A stretch of DNA of 64,000 nt from Frankia casuarinae (GCF_000013345.1 NC_007777.1:4526001-4590000); one strand, 5' to 3'. Counted from the stretch's first letter, positions 1 through 9,120 are shown. Numbers and translations are program-made. The notes: a model not told the origin generated them from the letters alone.

Positions 1-1243
1 GATCGCGGGTCCAGACGCTGGAGGCCAGGCCGTATTCGACCCCGTTGGCCCAGGCAACCGCGGTGTCCTCCGAGTCAAACCGCTGCACCGTGATGATCGG
101 GCCGAACACCTCGGACTGGATGAGCTCGTCGTCCTGGCGCAGACCCGAGACGACCGTGGCCGGGTAGAAGTAGCCCGCCCGGTCCAGCGGAGCACCGCCG
201 GCGAGCACCTCGGCATGTTCAGGTGCCCGCTCCACGAAACCGCTCACCCGGGCCAGTTGGCCCGCGTTGTTGAGGGGCCCGTAGTCGACGTCGGGCTCCT
301 CCGGCGATCCAGTCGCGGTCTTCCCGGCCGCCTCGGCCAGGGCGGCTGCGAGCTCGTCGTGGACGCCCGGCGCGGCCAGCACCCTGGTCGCCGCCGTGCA
401 GTCCTGGCCGGCGTTGAAGTACGCGGCCTCGGCGATCTGCCGCGCCACCACCGCCGGATCCACGTCGTCGAAGACGATGACCGGCGCCTTGCCCCCGAGT
501 TCGAGGTGCACCCTCTTCAAGGAGTCCGCCGCGGCCCGGGCGATCTCCATCCCGGCCCGCACGCTGCCGGTCACCGAGACCATCGCCGGGCCCGGATGGG
601 CCACCAGCGCGCGTCCGGTGTCACGATCACCACACACCACGTTGAGCACGCCGGGCGGGAGGAACTCCGCGGCGATCTCGGCAAGCAGCAGGCTGGACGC
701 CGGGGTGGTGTCGGAGGGCTTGAGCACGACGGTGTTGCCCGCCGCGATCGCCGGCGCGACCTTCCAGACCGCCATCATCAGCGGGTAGTTCCAGGGCGTG
801 ACCTGGGCACAGACCCCGATGGGCTCGCGGCGGACATAACTGGTGTACCCCGCCAGGTACTCGCCGGCCGACCGGCCCTCGAGCAGCCGCGCGGCCCCGG
901 CGAAGAACCGGATCTGGTCGGCGGACGGCCCGACCTCCTCGTCCACGGTGAGCCGCAGCGGTTTGCCGGTGTTCGCGCTCTCCACCGCCGCGACCTCGTC
1001 GGCCCGGTCCTCCAGCGCGTCGGCCACCCGCAGCAGTGCCCGGGACCGCTGCGCGGGCGTGGTGTCCCGCCAGCCCTCGAACGCCGCGCTCGCGGCCGCC
1101 ACGGCCGCGTCGACGTCGGCCGGCCCCGACCGGGGTGCCTGCGCCAGCAGGTCCGCCGTCGACGGGTTCAGGATGGACATTGTCTCGCCATCGACGGCCG
1201 GGGTGGAGACGCCACCGATGAGATTGGCGAAGATCGCATCCAT
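1..1243 (-). CDS. NAD(P)-dependent aldehyde dehydrogenase, partial (3' end outside window)
   Basis: Aldehyde dehydrogenase superfamily, oxidising an aldehyde to the acid in the cytoplasm. About 414 codons are visible from the ATG at 1243; the C-terminal part lies beyond the left edge. The proline-tryptophan-asparagine stretch of the oxyanion region (about residues 150-153), the general-base glutamate in HLELGGKAP (about E248) and the catalytic cysteine in FNAGQDCTAATR (about C282) are all present, so the enzyme looks active. It lies 31 bp downstream of a class III aminotransferase on the same strand, so the two are probably one operon. The sequence resembles betaine- or gamma-aminobutyraldehyde dehydrogenases. 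With the aminotransferase and a divergent Lrp gene this suggests putrescine or GABA-type amine catabolism. The substrate is inferred from resemblance and context only. Confidence 0.9.
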   Translation of the reverse strand, partial: MDAIFANLIGGVSTPAVDGETMSILNPSTADLLAQAPRSGPADVDAAVAAASAAFEGWRDTTPAQRSRALLRVADALEDRADEVAAVESANTGKPLRLTVDEEVGPSADQIRFFAGAARLLEGRSAGEYLAGYTSYVRREPIGVCAQVTPWNYPLMMAVWKVAPAIAAGNTVVLKPSDTTPASSLLLAEIAAEFLPPGVLNVVCGDRDTGRALVAHPGPAMVSVTGSVRAGMEIARAAADSLKRVHLELGGKAPVIVFDDVDPAVVARQIAEAAYFNAGQDCTAATRVLAAPGVHDELAAALAEAAGKTATGSPEEPDVDYGPLNNAGQLARVSGFVERAPEHAEVLAGGAPLDRAGYFYPATVVSGLRQDDELIQSEVFGPIITVQRFDSEDTAVAWANGVEYGLASSVWTRD

Positions 1244-1274
1244 GTCTCTGTCCCTCCTGGGGGATCGGGCCGGC

Positions 1275-2678
1275 TCAGCCGACGAGGTCCCGGGCCATCT
1301 GGTCGAGGCTGTCGAGGTAGCGGTCGACATCGGCGTCGGTGTGCTGCACCGACAACGTCCACTCCTCCTCGCGCCCGGGCGCCATGAGGACGTTGCGGTT
1401 GGCGTTGTAGAGCCAGGCCAGTTCGGGCAACTCGGCGTTCTGGTGCGCCATGAACGAGGTGTAGTCACGGATCGGGGCGTCGGTGAAGTGCACGCATCCC
1501 TTCGAGCTGATGCCGACGGTGTAGCCGGGAATGCCGTGCCGGGTCAGGATCTCGTCGCAGCCGGCGGTCAACCGGCCACCCAGCCGATCGAGGTGGGTGT
1601 AGGCGTCGGGAGTGAGCACCTCGAACAGGCTCGCCCGGGCGGCGGCCATGGTCAGCGGGTTGCCGTTGTACGTGCCGACCTGTTTCACCCGGTCCGAGGC
1701 CACGGCCTCCATCAGTTCCGCCGTCGCGCCGATCGCCCCGGACGGCAGCCCGCCACCGAGCGCCTTGGCCAGGGTCACCAGGTCCGGGCGCACGCCGAAC
1801 CTCTCGGTGGCCCCACCGGCCGCCACGCACAGCCCCGTCTTGACCTCGTCGAAGATCAGGATAACCCCGTACCGGGAGGTGATCTCCCGGACCGCCGCCA
1901 GGTAACCGGGCTCCGGCAGGACGACGCCGAGGTTCATCATCGCCGGCTCCATGATCACACAGGCGGGCAGGCGTCCCTCGGCGGCGAGCGCGGCGATCCG
2001 CCGCTCCATCGCCGGAGCGTCGTTGAAGGGGACCGGCACCGTGAGGTCGACGACCACCCGGGGGATCCCGGCACCGTAACCCAACGAGTTCATGTTCTCG
2101 GCCGGACCGATGTCGTCGTACGGGGTCCCGATCGACACCATCACGTAGTCGTGGTGCCCGTGGTACGAACCGAAGATCTTGACGATCGTGTCGCGGCCGG
2201 TGACGCCGCGGGCGATGCGGATCGCGTCCATCGTCGCCTCGGAGCCGGAGTTGACATAGCGCCACTGCGGCAGGCCGAAGCGGCGGGCCAACTCCTCGCT
2301 GACCACCACGCAGTCCTCGGTGGGCATCGCGAAGTGCGTACCGAGCGCCACCCGCTCGGTCACGGCCCGCACGATCGCCGGGTGGGCGTGCCCCTGCACC
2401 ATCGAACCGAACCCGTTGTGGAAGTCGGAGTACTCGTTGCCGTCGACGTCCCAGACCTTCGACCCGAGACCGCGGGTGAGGTAGATCGGCCAGGGATCAC
2501 GCACCTGGTAGGACGACGGCACCCCGGAGGTCATCGACCGCACCGCCCGCGCATGCAGCGCCTCCGAGCCCCGGGTGCGGACGTCGAGGCGGGCGGACTC
2601 GCGCGCGGCCAGCTCCGCGACCCTGGCCCGCGCAACGACCCGGGTCACACCGCTCCCGGAGGCAGTCATATTCGACAC
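1275..2678 (-). CDS. Class III PLP-dependent aminotransferase
   Basis: Fold-type I, class III aminotransferase of 467 aa, the normal family length. The PLP-contacting aspartate is in IFDEVKTG (about D277) and the Schiff-base lysine is in TLAKALGGGLPSG (about K305). The sequence resembles both omega-amino acid transaminases and glutamate-1-semialdehyde aminomutase-like proteins, so the exact amino donor cannot be read from sequence. The start is GTG at 2678, or ATG three codons later at 2669. It is followed after 31 bp by an aldehyde dehydrogenase, consistent with successive transamination and oxidation of a diamine or omega-amino acid. A divergent Lrp/AsnC gene 195 bp upstream is a likely regulator. 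Confidence 0.88.
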   Translation of the reverse strand: MSNMTASGSGVTRVVARARVAELAARESARLDVRTRGSEALHARAVRSMTSGVPSSYQVRDPWPIYLTRGLGSKVWDVDGNEYSDFHNGFGSMVQGHAHPAIVRAVTERVALGTHFAMPTEDCVVVSEELARRFGLPQWRYVNSGSEATMDAIRIARGVTGRDTIVKIFGSYHGHHDYVMVSIGTPYDDIGPAENMNSLGYGAGIPRVVVDLTVPVPFNDAPAMERRIAALAAEGRLPACVIMEPAMMNLGVVLPEPGYLAAVREITSRYGVILIFDEVKTGLCVAAGGATERFGVRPDLVTLAKALGGGLPSGAIGATAELMEAVASDRVKQVGTYNGNPLTMAAARASLFEVLTPDAYTHLDRLGGRLTAGCDEILTRHGIPGYTVGISSKGCVHFTDAPIRDYTSFMAHQNAELPELAWLYNANRNVLMAPGREEEWTLSVQHTDADVDRYLDSLDQMARDLVG

Positions 2679-2873
2679 TAGCCACGCATCCTTTCCACCG
2701 ATCAGCCACTGAAAGCGTAGCCTGATCGGCAGCTTGACGATGGAATCCGTCGAAGATTGCGTGGATAAGGATCGCTTCCCAGTTCACTCATCGACGGCCA
2801 TACGATGGCAGCAGGGGCAGGCCAGCGTGAACGGGCGTGGGGAACCGCCACGGAGGACCGAGGAGGACGCCGG

Positions 2874-3362
2874 GTGCAGTCGCGACGGTCGCCCGGCCAG
2901 CGACTTAGCTCCGATACCCTGCTGGACGATGTCAACAAGGCCATCATCGAGCAGCTGCAGCAGGACGGCCGGCGGTCCTACGCGGCCATGGCGGCGGCGG
3001 TCGGGCTCTCCGAGGCGGCCGTGCGCCAACGGGTGCAGCGTCTACTCGACGCCGGCATCATGCAGATCGTCGCCGTCACCGACCCGCTCCGGGTGGGCTT
3101 CCACCGGGAGGCGATGATCGGGGTGCGGGTCACCGGGGACACCCGCGTCGTCGCCGACACGATTGCCGCGCTGCCCGAGGTCGATTACGTCGTCCTGACG
3201 GCCGGATCCTTCGATCTCATCGTGGAGATCGTCGCCGAGAACGACGAGCACCTGCTCGAACTGATCAACGAGCAGATCCGCGCCCTGCCACAGGTCCTCG
3301 CCACCGAGACGTTCGTCTACCTGCGGCTGGTCAAGCAGACCTACACGTGGGGAGCACGCTGA
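2874..3362 (+). CDS. Lrp/AsnC-family transcriptional regulator
   Basis: DNA-binding regulator with an N-terminal AsnC-type winged helix-turn-helix (about residues 20-70, including DGRRSYAAMAAAVGLSEAAV) and a C-terminal RAM ligand-binding domain. The GTG at 2874 is preferred to the upstream ATG at 2805 because GAGGAGG ends 7-8 nt before it; this gives 162 aa, the usual family length. It is transcribed divergently from the aminotransferase/aldehyde dehydrogenase pair. Regulators of this family usually sense an amino acid or related metabolite and control a neighbouring operon, so control of that pair is likely but inferred. Confidence 0.87.
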   Translation: MQSRRSPGQRLSSDTLLDDVNKAIIEQLQQDGRRSYAAMAAAVGLSEAAVRQRVQRLLDAGIMQIVAVTDPLRVGFHREAMIGVRVTGDTRVVADTIAALPEVDYVVLTAGSFDLIVEIVAENDEHLLELINEQIRALPQVLATETFVYLRLVKQTYTWGAR

Positions 3363-3600
3363 AACGTCCGGACGCCGACAGCGCGGGCCGCCGGGCGCGG
3401 AGGGGAAGCCGGGCCGGGTCGAACATCGATAGGGCGCAGAACCTGCCGACGGGCCGACGGGCGCGGCGACGCGGGCGGGCATGCGGTTCGGGGGTGTCAC
3501 CGTTTGTACCGCCGACGGGAACAACCAAGCGGCCACAACAAGAGTCCAACATATGCAACGAACGTCAAATATCTCGGCCCGGACACACGATGGGGTGAAC

Positions 3601-3867
3601 ATGGCGCTGGTCCACCATGACCCGCAGGACGGCATTATGGTTACCCGGATCGGGCAGGCGGAGATAACGGTACGTCCCGAGCCACCGGCGAGCGCCGGGA
3701 AGGCTCCGGTCATCCTGCTCCGGTTGGATGCGCCCATGCTCGACACCCTTGCCGCGGCCTACCTGGATCCGGACGAGGCCCGCCGGCTGGCCCAAGCGCT
3801 GATGCGGGCGGCCGAGGCGGTGCGTCCGGCAAGCCCGTGGCGAACCCCGGGAACCACCCCCCGCTGA
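3601..3867 (+). CDS. Small protein of unknown function
   Basis: An 88-residue open frame from ATG 3601, preceded by GGGGTGAAC. I do not recognise a family. The N-terminal half is beta-strand-like (GIMVTRIGQAEITV, then PVILLRLDAP) and the second half is helical (LDPDEARRLAQALMRAAEAV), with a basic, proline-rich tail. The 60 bp upstream are unusually AT-rich for this window, as a promoter region would be. A start at ATG 3481 would add 40 residues of poor codon pattern and is less likely. No cysteine pairs, signal peptide or membrane segment are seen. Confidence 0.5.
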   Translation: MALVHHDPQDGIMVTRIGQAEITVRPEPPASAGKAPVILLRLDAPMLDTLAAAYLDPDEARRLAQALMRAAEAVRPASPWRTPGTTPR

Positions 3868-4108
3868 TCCCGGAACGGGCCCCGCCGCGGGAGAACCCGC
3901 CGCCGACGGCCGCCATGCCGGGGCGGCTCCCGGGCCACCACTGTGCGTCCCGGGCTCGGACGACCGCCAATCCGGGCCCCGCGCCGCCGGGCGTCGGCGC
4001 GCATCCCGGCCGGGCGCCCGGGTCGCCAACCGGCGGAAGGAGCGGACGGATTCCGATGAAAACGGCCCGTGATACGGCCCGTGATAATGATGCATGCCTG
4101 CCTAAATG

Positions 4109-4147
4109 CGAAAGTACCCTCGGAAAAACTTTCCGAGGGTACTTTCG
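4109..4147 (-). terminator. Terminator-like hairpin downstream of tRNA-fMet
   Basis: A perfect 18-bp inverted repeat (4109-4126 with 4130-4147) and a 3-nt loop, starting 3 nt after the encoded CCA end of the tRNA. No clear U-run follows on the minus strand, so it may act as a processing/terminator structure rather than a classical intrinsic terminator. It is symmetric and could also act on plus-strand transcripts from the small gene at 3601. Confidence 0.7.
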
Positions 4148-4149
4148 AC

Positions 4150-4226
4150 TGGTAGCGGGGACAGGATTTGAACCTGTGACCTCTGGGTTATGAGCCCAGC
4201 GAGCTACCGAGCTGCTCCACCCCGCG
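4150..4226 (-). tRNA. Initiator tRNA-Met (CAT anticodon)
   Basis: A 77-nt tRNA on the minus strand, starting CGCGGGGTGGAGCAGC. The anticodon arm GGGCTCATAACCC carries a CAT anticodon, the T-arm contains GGTTCAAATCC, and CCA is encoded at 4150-4152. The first base C faces T at position 72, so the acceptor stem lacks a 1-72 Watson-Crick pair, and three G-C pairs sit at the base of the anticodon stem. Both are hallmarks of bacterial initiator tRNA rather than elongator Met or lysidine-Ile tRNA. Confidence 0.95.
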
Positions 4227-4239
4227 TCGGTGTGTCTTC

Positions 4240-4270
4240 ACTATACAGGGCCGCCATCGGCGGCTGTCAA
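4240..4270 (-). promoter_or_regulatory. Promoter of the initiator tRNA gene
   Basis: On the minus strand a consensus -35 TTGACA (4265-4270) is followed after 19 nt by TATAGT (4240-4245), a 5/6 match to the -10 consensus. Transcription would begin near 4233, about 7 nt before the mature tRNA 5' end. The promoter overlaps the inverted repeat that follows the UPF0182 gene. The 19-nt spacer is slightly long; an alternative weaker -10 (TGTATA, 4242-4247) would give 17 nt. Confidence 0.7.
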
Positions 4271-4284
4271 ATCGATGGCGGCCC
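4248..4284 (-). terminator. Inverted repeat after the UPF0182 gene
   Basis: A 10-bp inverted repeat (GGGCCGCCAT at 4248-4257, ATGGCGGCCC at 4275-4284) lies 20 bp past the stop of the upstream minus-strand gene. It is a likely terminator for that gene and physically contains the tRNA promoter -35 and spacer. Confidence 0.55.
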
Positions 4285-4304
4285 CAATTTCGGAACTTTC
4301 GGGA

Positions 4305-7300
4305 CTAGCCGGGCGCCGGGGCGGCCCGGGCCCCCGGTGGACCGGGAGTGTCGCCGCCGGCCACGGTCGCCGAAGGAGACGGAGCCGGTGGTTTGGCTGC
4401 CGGTGACGCGGGGACCGGTGACGCGGGCACCGACGCACCGGCCCGTGTCGCCGTGGCAGCGGGCGGTGTCGCCGCCGGACTCGACAGAGTACGCAGGCGA
4501 CCCAGCGCATCAGCCAGCTCGCTCTGGGCCTTCCCGTAGGCGGTGAAGTCCGGCGGGCTCTTGCGCAGGGCGTCCTGCCCCGCCTGGTAGGCGCGGTCGG
4601 CGTCGCCCACGGCGTCCTGCAGCGCGGTCTGCCCCGGCGGCGGGACGCCGGCCCCGCCCTGCCCGGATCTGGGAGCCGGCGTGCCGTCCTGACCGGCGTC
4701 CGTGGTCGTGGCCCCGATGCCGGCCCCGGCCGCCGCGGCACCGGCACCGGCACCGAAGACCTTGTCCAGGGCCTCACCCAGCGAGGCACCGAAACCGATG
4801 CGGTCGCCGAAGGCCGTGGCGACCCCCTGCAGGGTCGGGTAGCCGGTGCTCCCTCTGGCCTGGACGTAGTAGGGCTCGACGTAGAGCAGGCCGCCGGCCA
4901 GGGGCAGGGTCAGCAGGTTGCCCTCGATCGTGGTCGCTCCCCCGCTGCGCCATAGCGACAGCTGTTTGGCCACGTCGCCGTTGCCCTCGATGGCGTTCTG
5001 CACCTGGACCGGACCGTTGATCGTGTTCCCCGCCGGCAGTTTGAGCAGGGTGAACCGGCCGTAGTTGGCGGGGTCACTGGACACCGCCATGTACGCCGCG
5101 AGCTTCGAGGACCGGGCGGAGATCAACGGTGAGGTGAGGTTGTAGGACGGGTCTTTGCGCCCGGGAAGCTGGCTGTAGACGTAGAACGGCGGCTGGGGTT
5201 GCCCGCTTCCATCCGGCGAGTCGGACACATCCCAGAAGTCCTCCTGGGAGTAGAAGTCCCGCGGGTTGGAGATGTGGTACTGCCCGATCAGATCGCGCTG
5301 GACCTTGAACAGGTCCTCCGGATAACGCAAGTGTGCTCGGAGGGACGGCGGGATGTCACTCTTCGGCTTCACCGTGTCCGGGAACGCCTTCATCCAGGTC
5401 CGTAGCACCGGGTCGGACTCGTCCCAGGCGTAGAGGGTGACGGTGCCGTTGTAGGCGTCCACCGTCGCCTTCACCGAGTTACGGATGTAGTTGACCTGGT
5501 TCGAGGCCTGCCGGGTGCGGTTGCCACTCTGGGTGGTCACCGAGTCGGCGGTCACGTCACCCAGGGTGCGCCGGGCGGAGTAAGGATAGCCGTCGGAGGT
5601 TGTGTAACCATCGAGAATCCAGGTCACCCGGCCATTGACGATCGCCGGGTACGGGTCTCCGTCGAGGGTGAGCCAGGGCGCTGCCTTGCTCACCCGGTCC
5701 CGCGGGTTTCGCTCGTCCAGGATCCGGGAGTTCTTCGTGATGTCACCGGAGAGCAGGATGTTCTTCTCCCCGAACCGCAGCGCGAACAGCGCCCGACGGA
5801 AGGTCGAGCCGATCGAGACCCCACCGTCGCCCTGGTAGGTCGTGGTGACCTGGGTTTCTCCCGGCCCCGGCCCATCGATCTCCATCTGCCTGGTGCCGAC
5901 GATGGAATACGACGGCGACATCTCCCCGAAGTAGACCCGGTTCTCCTTGATACCGAAGGTACCGTCCTGCGGGAAACCGCTCACGCCGTGATCGAAGTCG
6001 GGGCGCCCCACGTCGACGGTGTTCGACGGCGCCGCGACAAATCCCTTGCCGTGGGTATAGGTCAGGTGCTCGTTGATCCAGTTGCGCTGCTGCGTTCCCA
6101 GCCCGGCCTGGTTCAGCTCCCGCACCGATACCACGTAGTCCTGGGTCGTCGACTTCTTGTCCGCCCCTGTGACGGTGTACCGGTCGACGTCGAGCGTCGG
6201 CGGGAAACCATAGTAGCCGCGGAACTGCTGGAGCTGCTGGAACGTCCGGGAGAGTTTGCTGGGGTCGAGTAGACGGATGTTGGGGACCGTGCCGGTGTCG
6301 GCGGCGACCTGCTGGGCGGTGACGTCGGTGCTGGCGGCATAGTCCTGCGGCTCGACGTCCTGGATGCCGTAGGCGGCCCGGGTCGCCGCGATGTTGCGCG
6401 CGATGTAGGGCTCCTCGCGGGTCGCCTCGTTCGGCCGGACCTGGAACTGCTGGACGATCGCCGGGTAGATCCCGCCGATCACCACCGAGGACAGGACAAG
6501 GATGCCCGCGCCGAGCAGCGGCAGCGTCCAGCCCCGCTGGAAGATGTTGTAGATGAACAGCACCGCGCAGGCCAGCGAGATGAACAGCAGGATCAGCTTC
6601 GCCGGCAGCACGGCGTGCACATCGGTGTAGGACGCACCGGTCCCCACCCCGCGCGAGGAGAACACCGAGCCGAACCGGTCGAGGTAGTACGCCCACGCCT
6701 TAAGCAGGGCGAGCAGCCCGAGTAGCACCGAGATGTGCGCCTTCGCCGCCGGGGTCACCCGTTCCCCCGTGGTCTGCATCCGGATTCCGCCGAACAGGTA
6801 GTGGGTCAGCAGGGTGACGAGCAACGACAGCAGCACCGCGGTCAGCAGGAAGCCGAGCAGGAACCGCTGGAAGGGATAGCTGAACGCGTAATAGCTGATA
6901 TCCCGGTGAAACTGCAGATCAGGGGTCCCGAAAGACTCGCCGTTCACCCACAGCAGCCACGTCCGCCACTGGCCGGCGGCGGACAGGCCCGCGGCCAGGC
7001 CGAACAGCGTCGTGACCGCGAGCAGGATCAGCAGCATATACGGCTCGATCACCGACCGGTAGCGTTCCAGGTTCTGCTGCTCGGTCGACAACGGCCGAAG
7101 CGGCGGCCGTAGCCGGTACGCAAGTACGATGTTGGTCCCGACGATGATCGCCATTACCACGCCGAAGAGGACGAACAGCAAAATCCGGGTGTAGAGGACA
7201 GTGGTGAACACCCTGCTGAAGTCGATCGAGCGGTAGAACAGCAGGTCAGTGTATAGCCGGGTGAAGATGGCGATGATCGTAATCGCGAGGACGATGACAA

Positions 7301-7361
7301 GCAGCACCGGCACGAGCACCTTGGTGCGGGTCAGCACCGGGCGGCGACTGGTGGTTGCCAC
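4305..7361 (-). CDS. UPF0182 family large membrane protein
   Basis: A 1018-residue integral membrane protein matching the actinobacterial UPF0182 family in length and layout. About seven hydrophobic segments lie in the first third (for example VLVPVLLVIVLAITIIAIF near residues 15-33), followed by a large predicted extracytoplasmic domain with NPRDFYSQEDFW and PFYVYSQLPG motifs. The tail is low-complexity, rich in Ala, Gly and Pro (about residues 860-1018). Function is unknown; other members of the family are conserved near the PPA1309/YlbL genes, as here. The ATG at 7361 is the first start before the first membrane segment. A divergent gene starts 102 bp away. Confidence 0.92.
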   Translation of the reverse strand: MATTSRRPVLTRTKVLVPVLLVIVLAITIIAIFTRLYTDLLFYRSIDFSRVFTTVLYTRILLFVLFGVVMAIIVGTNIVLAYRLRPPLRPLSTEQQNLERYRSVIEPYMLLILLAVTTLFGLAAGLSAAGQWRTWLLWVNGESFGTPDLQFHRDISYYAFSYPFQRFLLGFLLTAVLLSLLVTLLTHYLFGGIRMQTTGERVTPAAKAHISVLLGLLALLKAWAYYLDRFGSVFSSRGVGTGASYTDVHAVLPAKLILLFISLACAVLFIYNIFQRGWTLPLLGAGILVLSSVVIGGIYPAIVQQFQVRPNEATREEPYIARNIAATRAAYGIQDVEPQDYAASTDVTAQQVAADTGTVPNIRLLDPSKLSRTFQQLQQFRGYYGFPPTLDVDRYTVTGADKKSTTQDYVVSVRELNQAGLGTQQRNWINEHLTYTHGKGFVAAPSNTVDVGRPDFDHGVSGFPQDGTFGIKENRVYFGEMSPSYSIVGTRQMEIDGPGPGETQVTTTYQGDGGVSIGSTFRRALFALRFGEKNILLSGDITKNSRILDERNPRDRVSKAAPWLTLDGDPYPAIVNGRVTWILDGYTTSDGYPYSARRTLGDVTADSVTTQSGNRTRQASNQVNYIRNSVKATVDAYNGTVTLYAWDESDPVLRTWMKAFPDTVKPKSDIPPSLRAHLRYPEDLFKVQRDLIGQYHISNPRDFYSQEDFWDVSDSPDGSGQPQPPFYVYSQLPGRKDPSYNLTSPLISARSSKLAAYMAVSSDPANYGRFTLLKLPAGNTINGPVQVQNAIEGNGDVAKQLSLWRSGGATTIEGNLLTLPLAGGLLYVEPYYVQARGSTGYPTLQGVATAFGDRIGFGASLGEALDKVFGAGAGAAAAGAGIGATTTDAGQDGTPAPRSGQGGAGVPPPGQTALQDAVGDADRAYQAGQDALRKSPPDFTAYGKAQSELADALGRLRTLSSPAATPPAATATRAGASVPASPVPASPAAKPPAPSPSATVAGGDTPGPPGARAAPAPG

Positions 7362-7463
7362 AGGTTCCTCCGTGCGTCGGTGATTCGGTGATTCGGGGCG
7401 CGTACCGCCCTAGTACGGCAACCTACGCCAGGGGCTCTGGGGGAGATCGGAGAGGATGGGTCG

Positions 7464-7970
7464 GTGAACAGCCCGAACATCACGGAGTTGACCTCCGTCG
7501 TACTCGAGGTCGAGCGGCACGTCGCCGATTCCGGGTGGGATCAGCCCAGCCAGGTCTACGCGCTGGCCGACACCGCCGACCTGCTGGCGCGAGAACCCGC
7601 GCTGGCCCCCCACATCGGAGACTCCCCGCCTGGGTCGCTGACCCCGGTCGAGCAGGAACCGCTGCCGGTGGGGCGGCTCGACGAGGTGCTGGCGGGGATC
7701 GGATGGCCGCCGGAGGTGCTCGGATGCGTGCTGGTCACCGAGCTTGTCGTCCTGCCGCCCAGCGCGGAGGAGGAGGCTCCGTACTCCGATCACGAGATCG
7801 AGTACTGGGCGGCGAACCATCCCGAACGCCAGGACGTCCGCCTCGCCGTCGGGGTCACCCGCAGCGGGCTGCACGCGTCCTGCCTGCGAGTCCGCGGGGA
7901 CGACGAACTCGTCATCGATCCGGATCTGGCCGACAACCTCGTCGACGGACTGCTCGCGACCTTCCAGTGA
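7464..7970 (+). CDS. PPA1309 family protein
   Basis: A 168-aa soluble protein matching the actinobacterial PPA1309 family. The conserved core includes DQPSQVYALADTADLL, the central GWPPEVLGCVLVTELVVLPP and HPERQDVRLAVGVTRSGLHAS. The start is GTG at 7464. Its function is not known; its position beside UPF0182 and YlbL is conserved in actinobacteria. It ends 9 nt before a strong hairpin. Confidence 0.88.
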   Translation: MNSPNITELTSVVLEVERHVADSGWDQPSQVYALADTADLLAREPALAPHIGDSPPGSLTPVEQEPLPVGRLDEVLAGIGWPPEVLGCVLVTELVVLPPSAEEEAPYSDHEIEYWAANHPERQDVRLAVGVTRSGLHASCLRVRGDDELVIDPDLADNLVDGLLATFQ

Positions 7971-7978
7971 GTCGACCC

Positions 7979-8009
7979 GGCGGGCGGCGGCGCACGGCAG
8001 CCGCCCGCC
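7979..8009 (+). terminator. Terminator hairpin between convergent genes
   Basis: A 10-bp perfect stem (GGCGGGCGGC at 7979-7988, GCCGCCCGCC at 8000-8009) with an 11-nt loop, followed by CTCTTCC. It starts 9 nt after the PPA1309 stop and lies between this gene and the convergent YlbL gene. Confidence 0.65.
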
Positions 8010-8082
8010 CTCTTCCGGCGCCACCGGGCACAACGGCGCCACCGGGCACGCGGATGGCGCATGGCACGCGGATGGGGCGCGC

Positions 8083-9120
8083 TCAGCAGGAGGGCACCGC
8101 CGCGGCCGGATTCGTCCGGAGGGCGTCGACGGCCTTCAGCGCGCCCGCCAGCGATTCCACCTTCACCAGGCGCGGACCGCCGGAGCCGATCGCGCGGGCG
8201 TCACCGCAGTTCCCCGCGGGGACCAGGAAGATCGATGCCCCGGACGCCCTGGCCCCGAGGATCTTCTGCTGGATACCGCCGATCGGTCCCACCTCACCGG
8301 CGGAGGTGATCGTCCCGGTGCCAGCAATGATCTTTCCTCCGGTCAACGCGCCGGGGGTGAGAAGGTCCACGATGCCCATCGCGAACATCAGCCCGGCACT
8401 CGGCCCGCCGACATCGGAGATGCGGATACGAACCGTGAACGGGTAGGTCCGCTTCTCCGTCGTGGTGACACCGATCATGGCACGAGCGGGGTCGTCGGTG
8501 GCGGCCCGGGTCGTGACGGTGGCCGTGGCCGTCTTTCCGTCGCGCCGATAGGTGACCGTCACAGGATGGCCCGGAGCCACCTTCCCGATCTGCCGGCGCA
8601 GCTCCTCCTGGTTGGCCACGGCCATCCCACCGACCTGCACGATCACATCGCCCGGCATCAGCTTGCCGGTGGCCGGGGAGCCCGTGGGGACCCCGGCGAC
8701 CGCGACCGAACGGCCGGTGGGCGCGATACCGAGCTGCGCGAGCGCTGCCGCGGTCGCCTGGTCCTGTGAGTCGAGCATCGCCTGCGCGTTCTCCTGCTGG
8801 ATCTGCTCCTGGCTCGAACCGGGCGGCCTGATCAGCTCGCTGGGGACCACCGCCCGGTCGGAGTCGGACCAGTCCCGCAGCGCGGTGACGAGGTTGAGCC
8901 GGGGCGTCTCCTCGACCGTGGTCAGTTCGAGCTTGCCGGCGGTCGGATAGGTCCGCCGGCCGTCCACGGTGATCAAGGACGTCCCGTCAACGCTGCCGAG
9001 GGTGTCGGTGACCGGCCCGGGGGCCAAGGTGACGAACGGTACCGGCATCCACAGCCCCGCGACCACGAGAACCAAGGCCAGTACCGACGCGACCACGAGG
9101 GTCTGGGTGCGCCGGACCAT
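8083..9120 (-). CDS. YlbL-family PDZ domain and Lon-like serine protease
   Basis: A 345-aa membrane-anchored protease. An N-terminal hydrophobic segment (about residues 8-25) is followed by a short extracytoplasmic region, a PDZ domain (about residues 135-205, including LMPGDVIVQVGG) and a Lon-type proteolytic domain. The serine in GGPSAGLMFAMG (about S241) and the lysine in GGIQQKILGA (about K286) are spaced 45 residues apart, as in Lon Ser/Lys dyads. There is no AAA+ domain, so it works without ATP-driven unfolding. Substrates are not evident from sequence. The position next to PPA1309 and UPF0182 is the conserved actinobacterial arrangement. Confidence 0.92.
   Translation of the reverse strand: MVRRTQTLVVASVLALVLVVAGLWMPVPFVTLAPGPVTDTLGSVDGTSLITVDGRRTYPTAGKLELTTVEETPRLNLVTALRDWSDSDRAVVPSELIRPPGSSQEQIQQENAQAMLDSQDQATAAALAQLGIAPTGRSVAVAGVPTGSPATGKLMPGDVIVQVGGMAVANQEELRRQIGKVAPGHPVTVTYRRDGKTATATVTTRAATDDPARAMIGVTTTEKRTYPFTVRIRISDVGGPSAGLMFAMGIVDLLTPGALTGGKIIAGTGTITSAGEVGPIGGIQQKILGARASGASIFLVPAGNCGDARAIGSGGPRLVKVESLAGALKAVDALRTNPAAAVPSC

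Noticed and set aside
3415-3435. Possible LexA (SOS) box around TCGAACATCGAT
   Set aside because: Only the left half-site matches; no GTTCGA half follows at the right spacing, and no SOS gene is adjacent.
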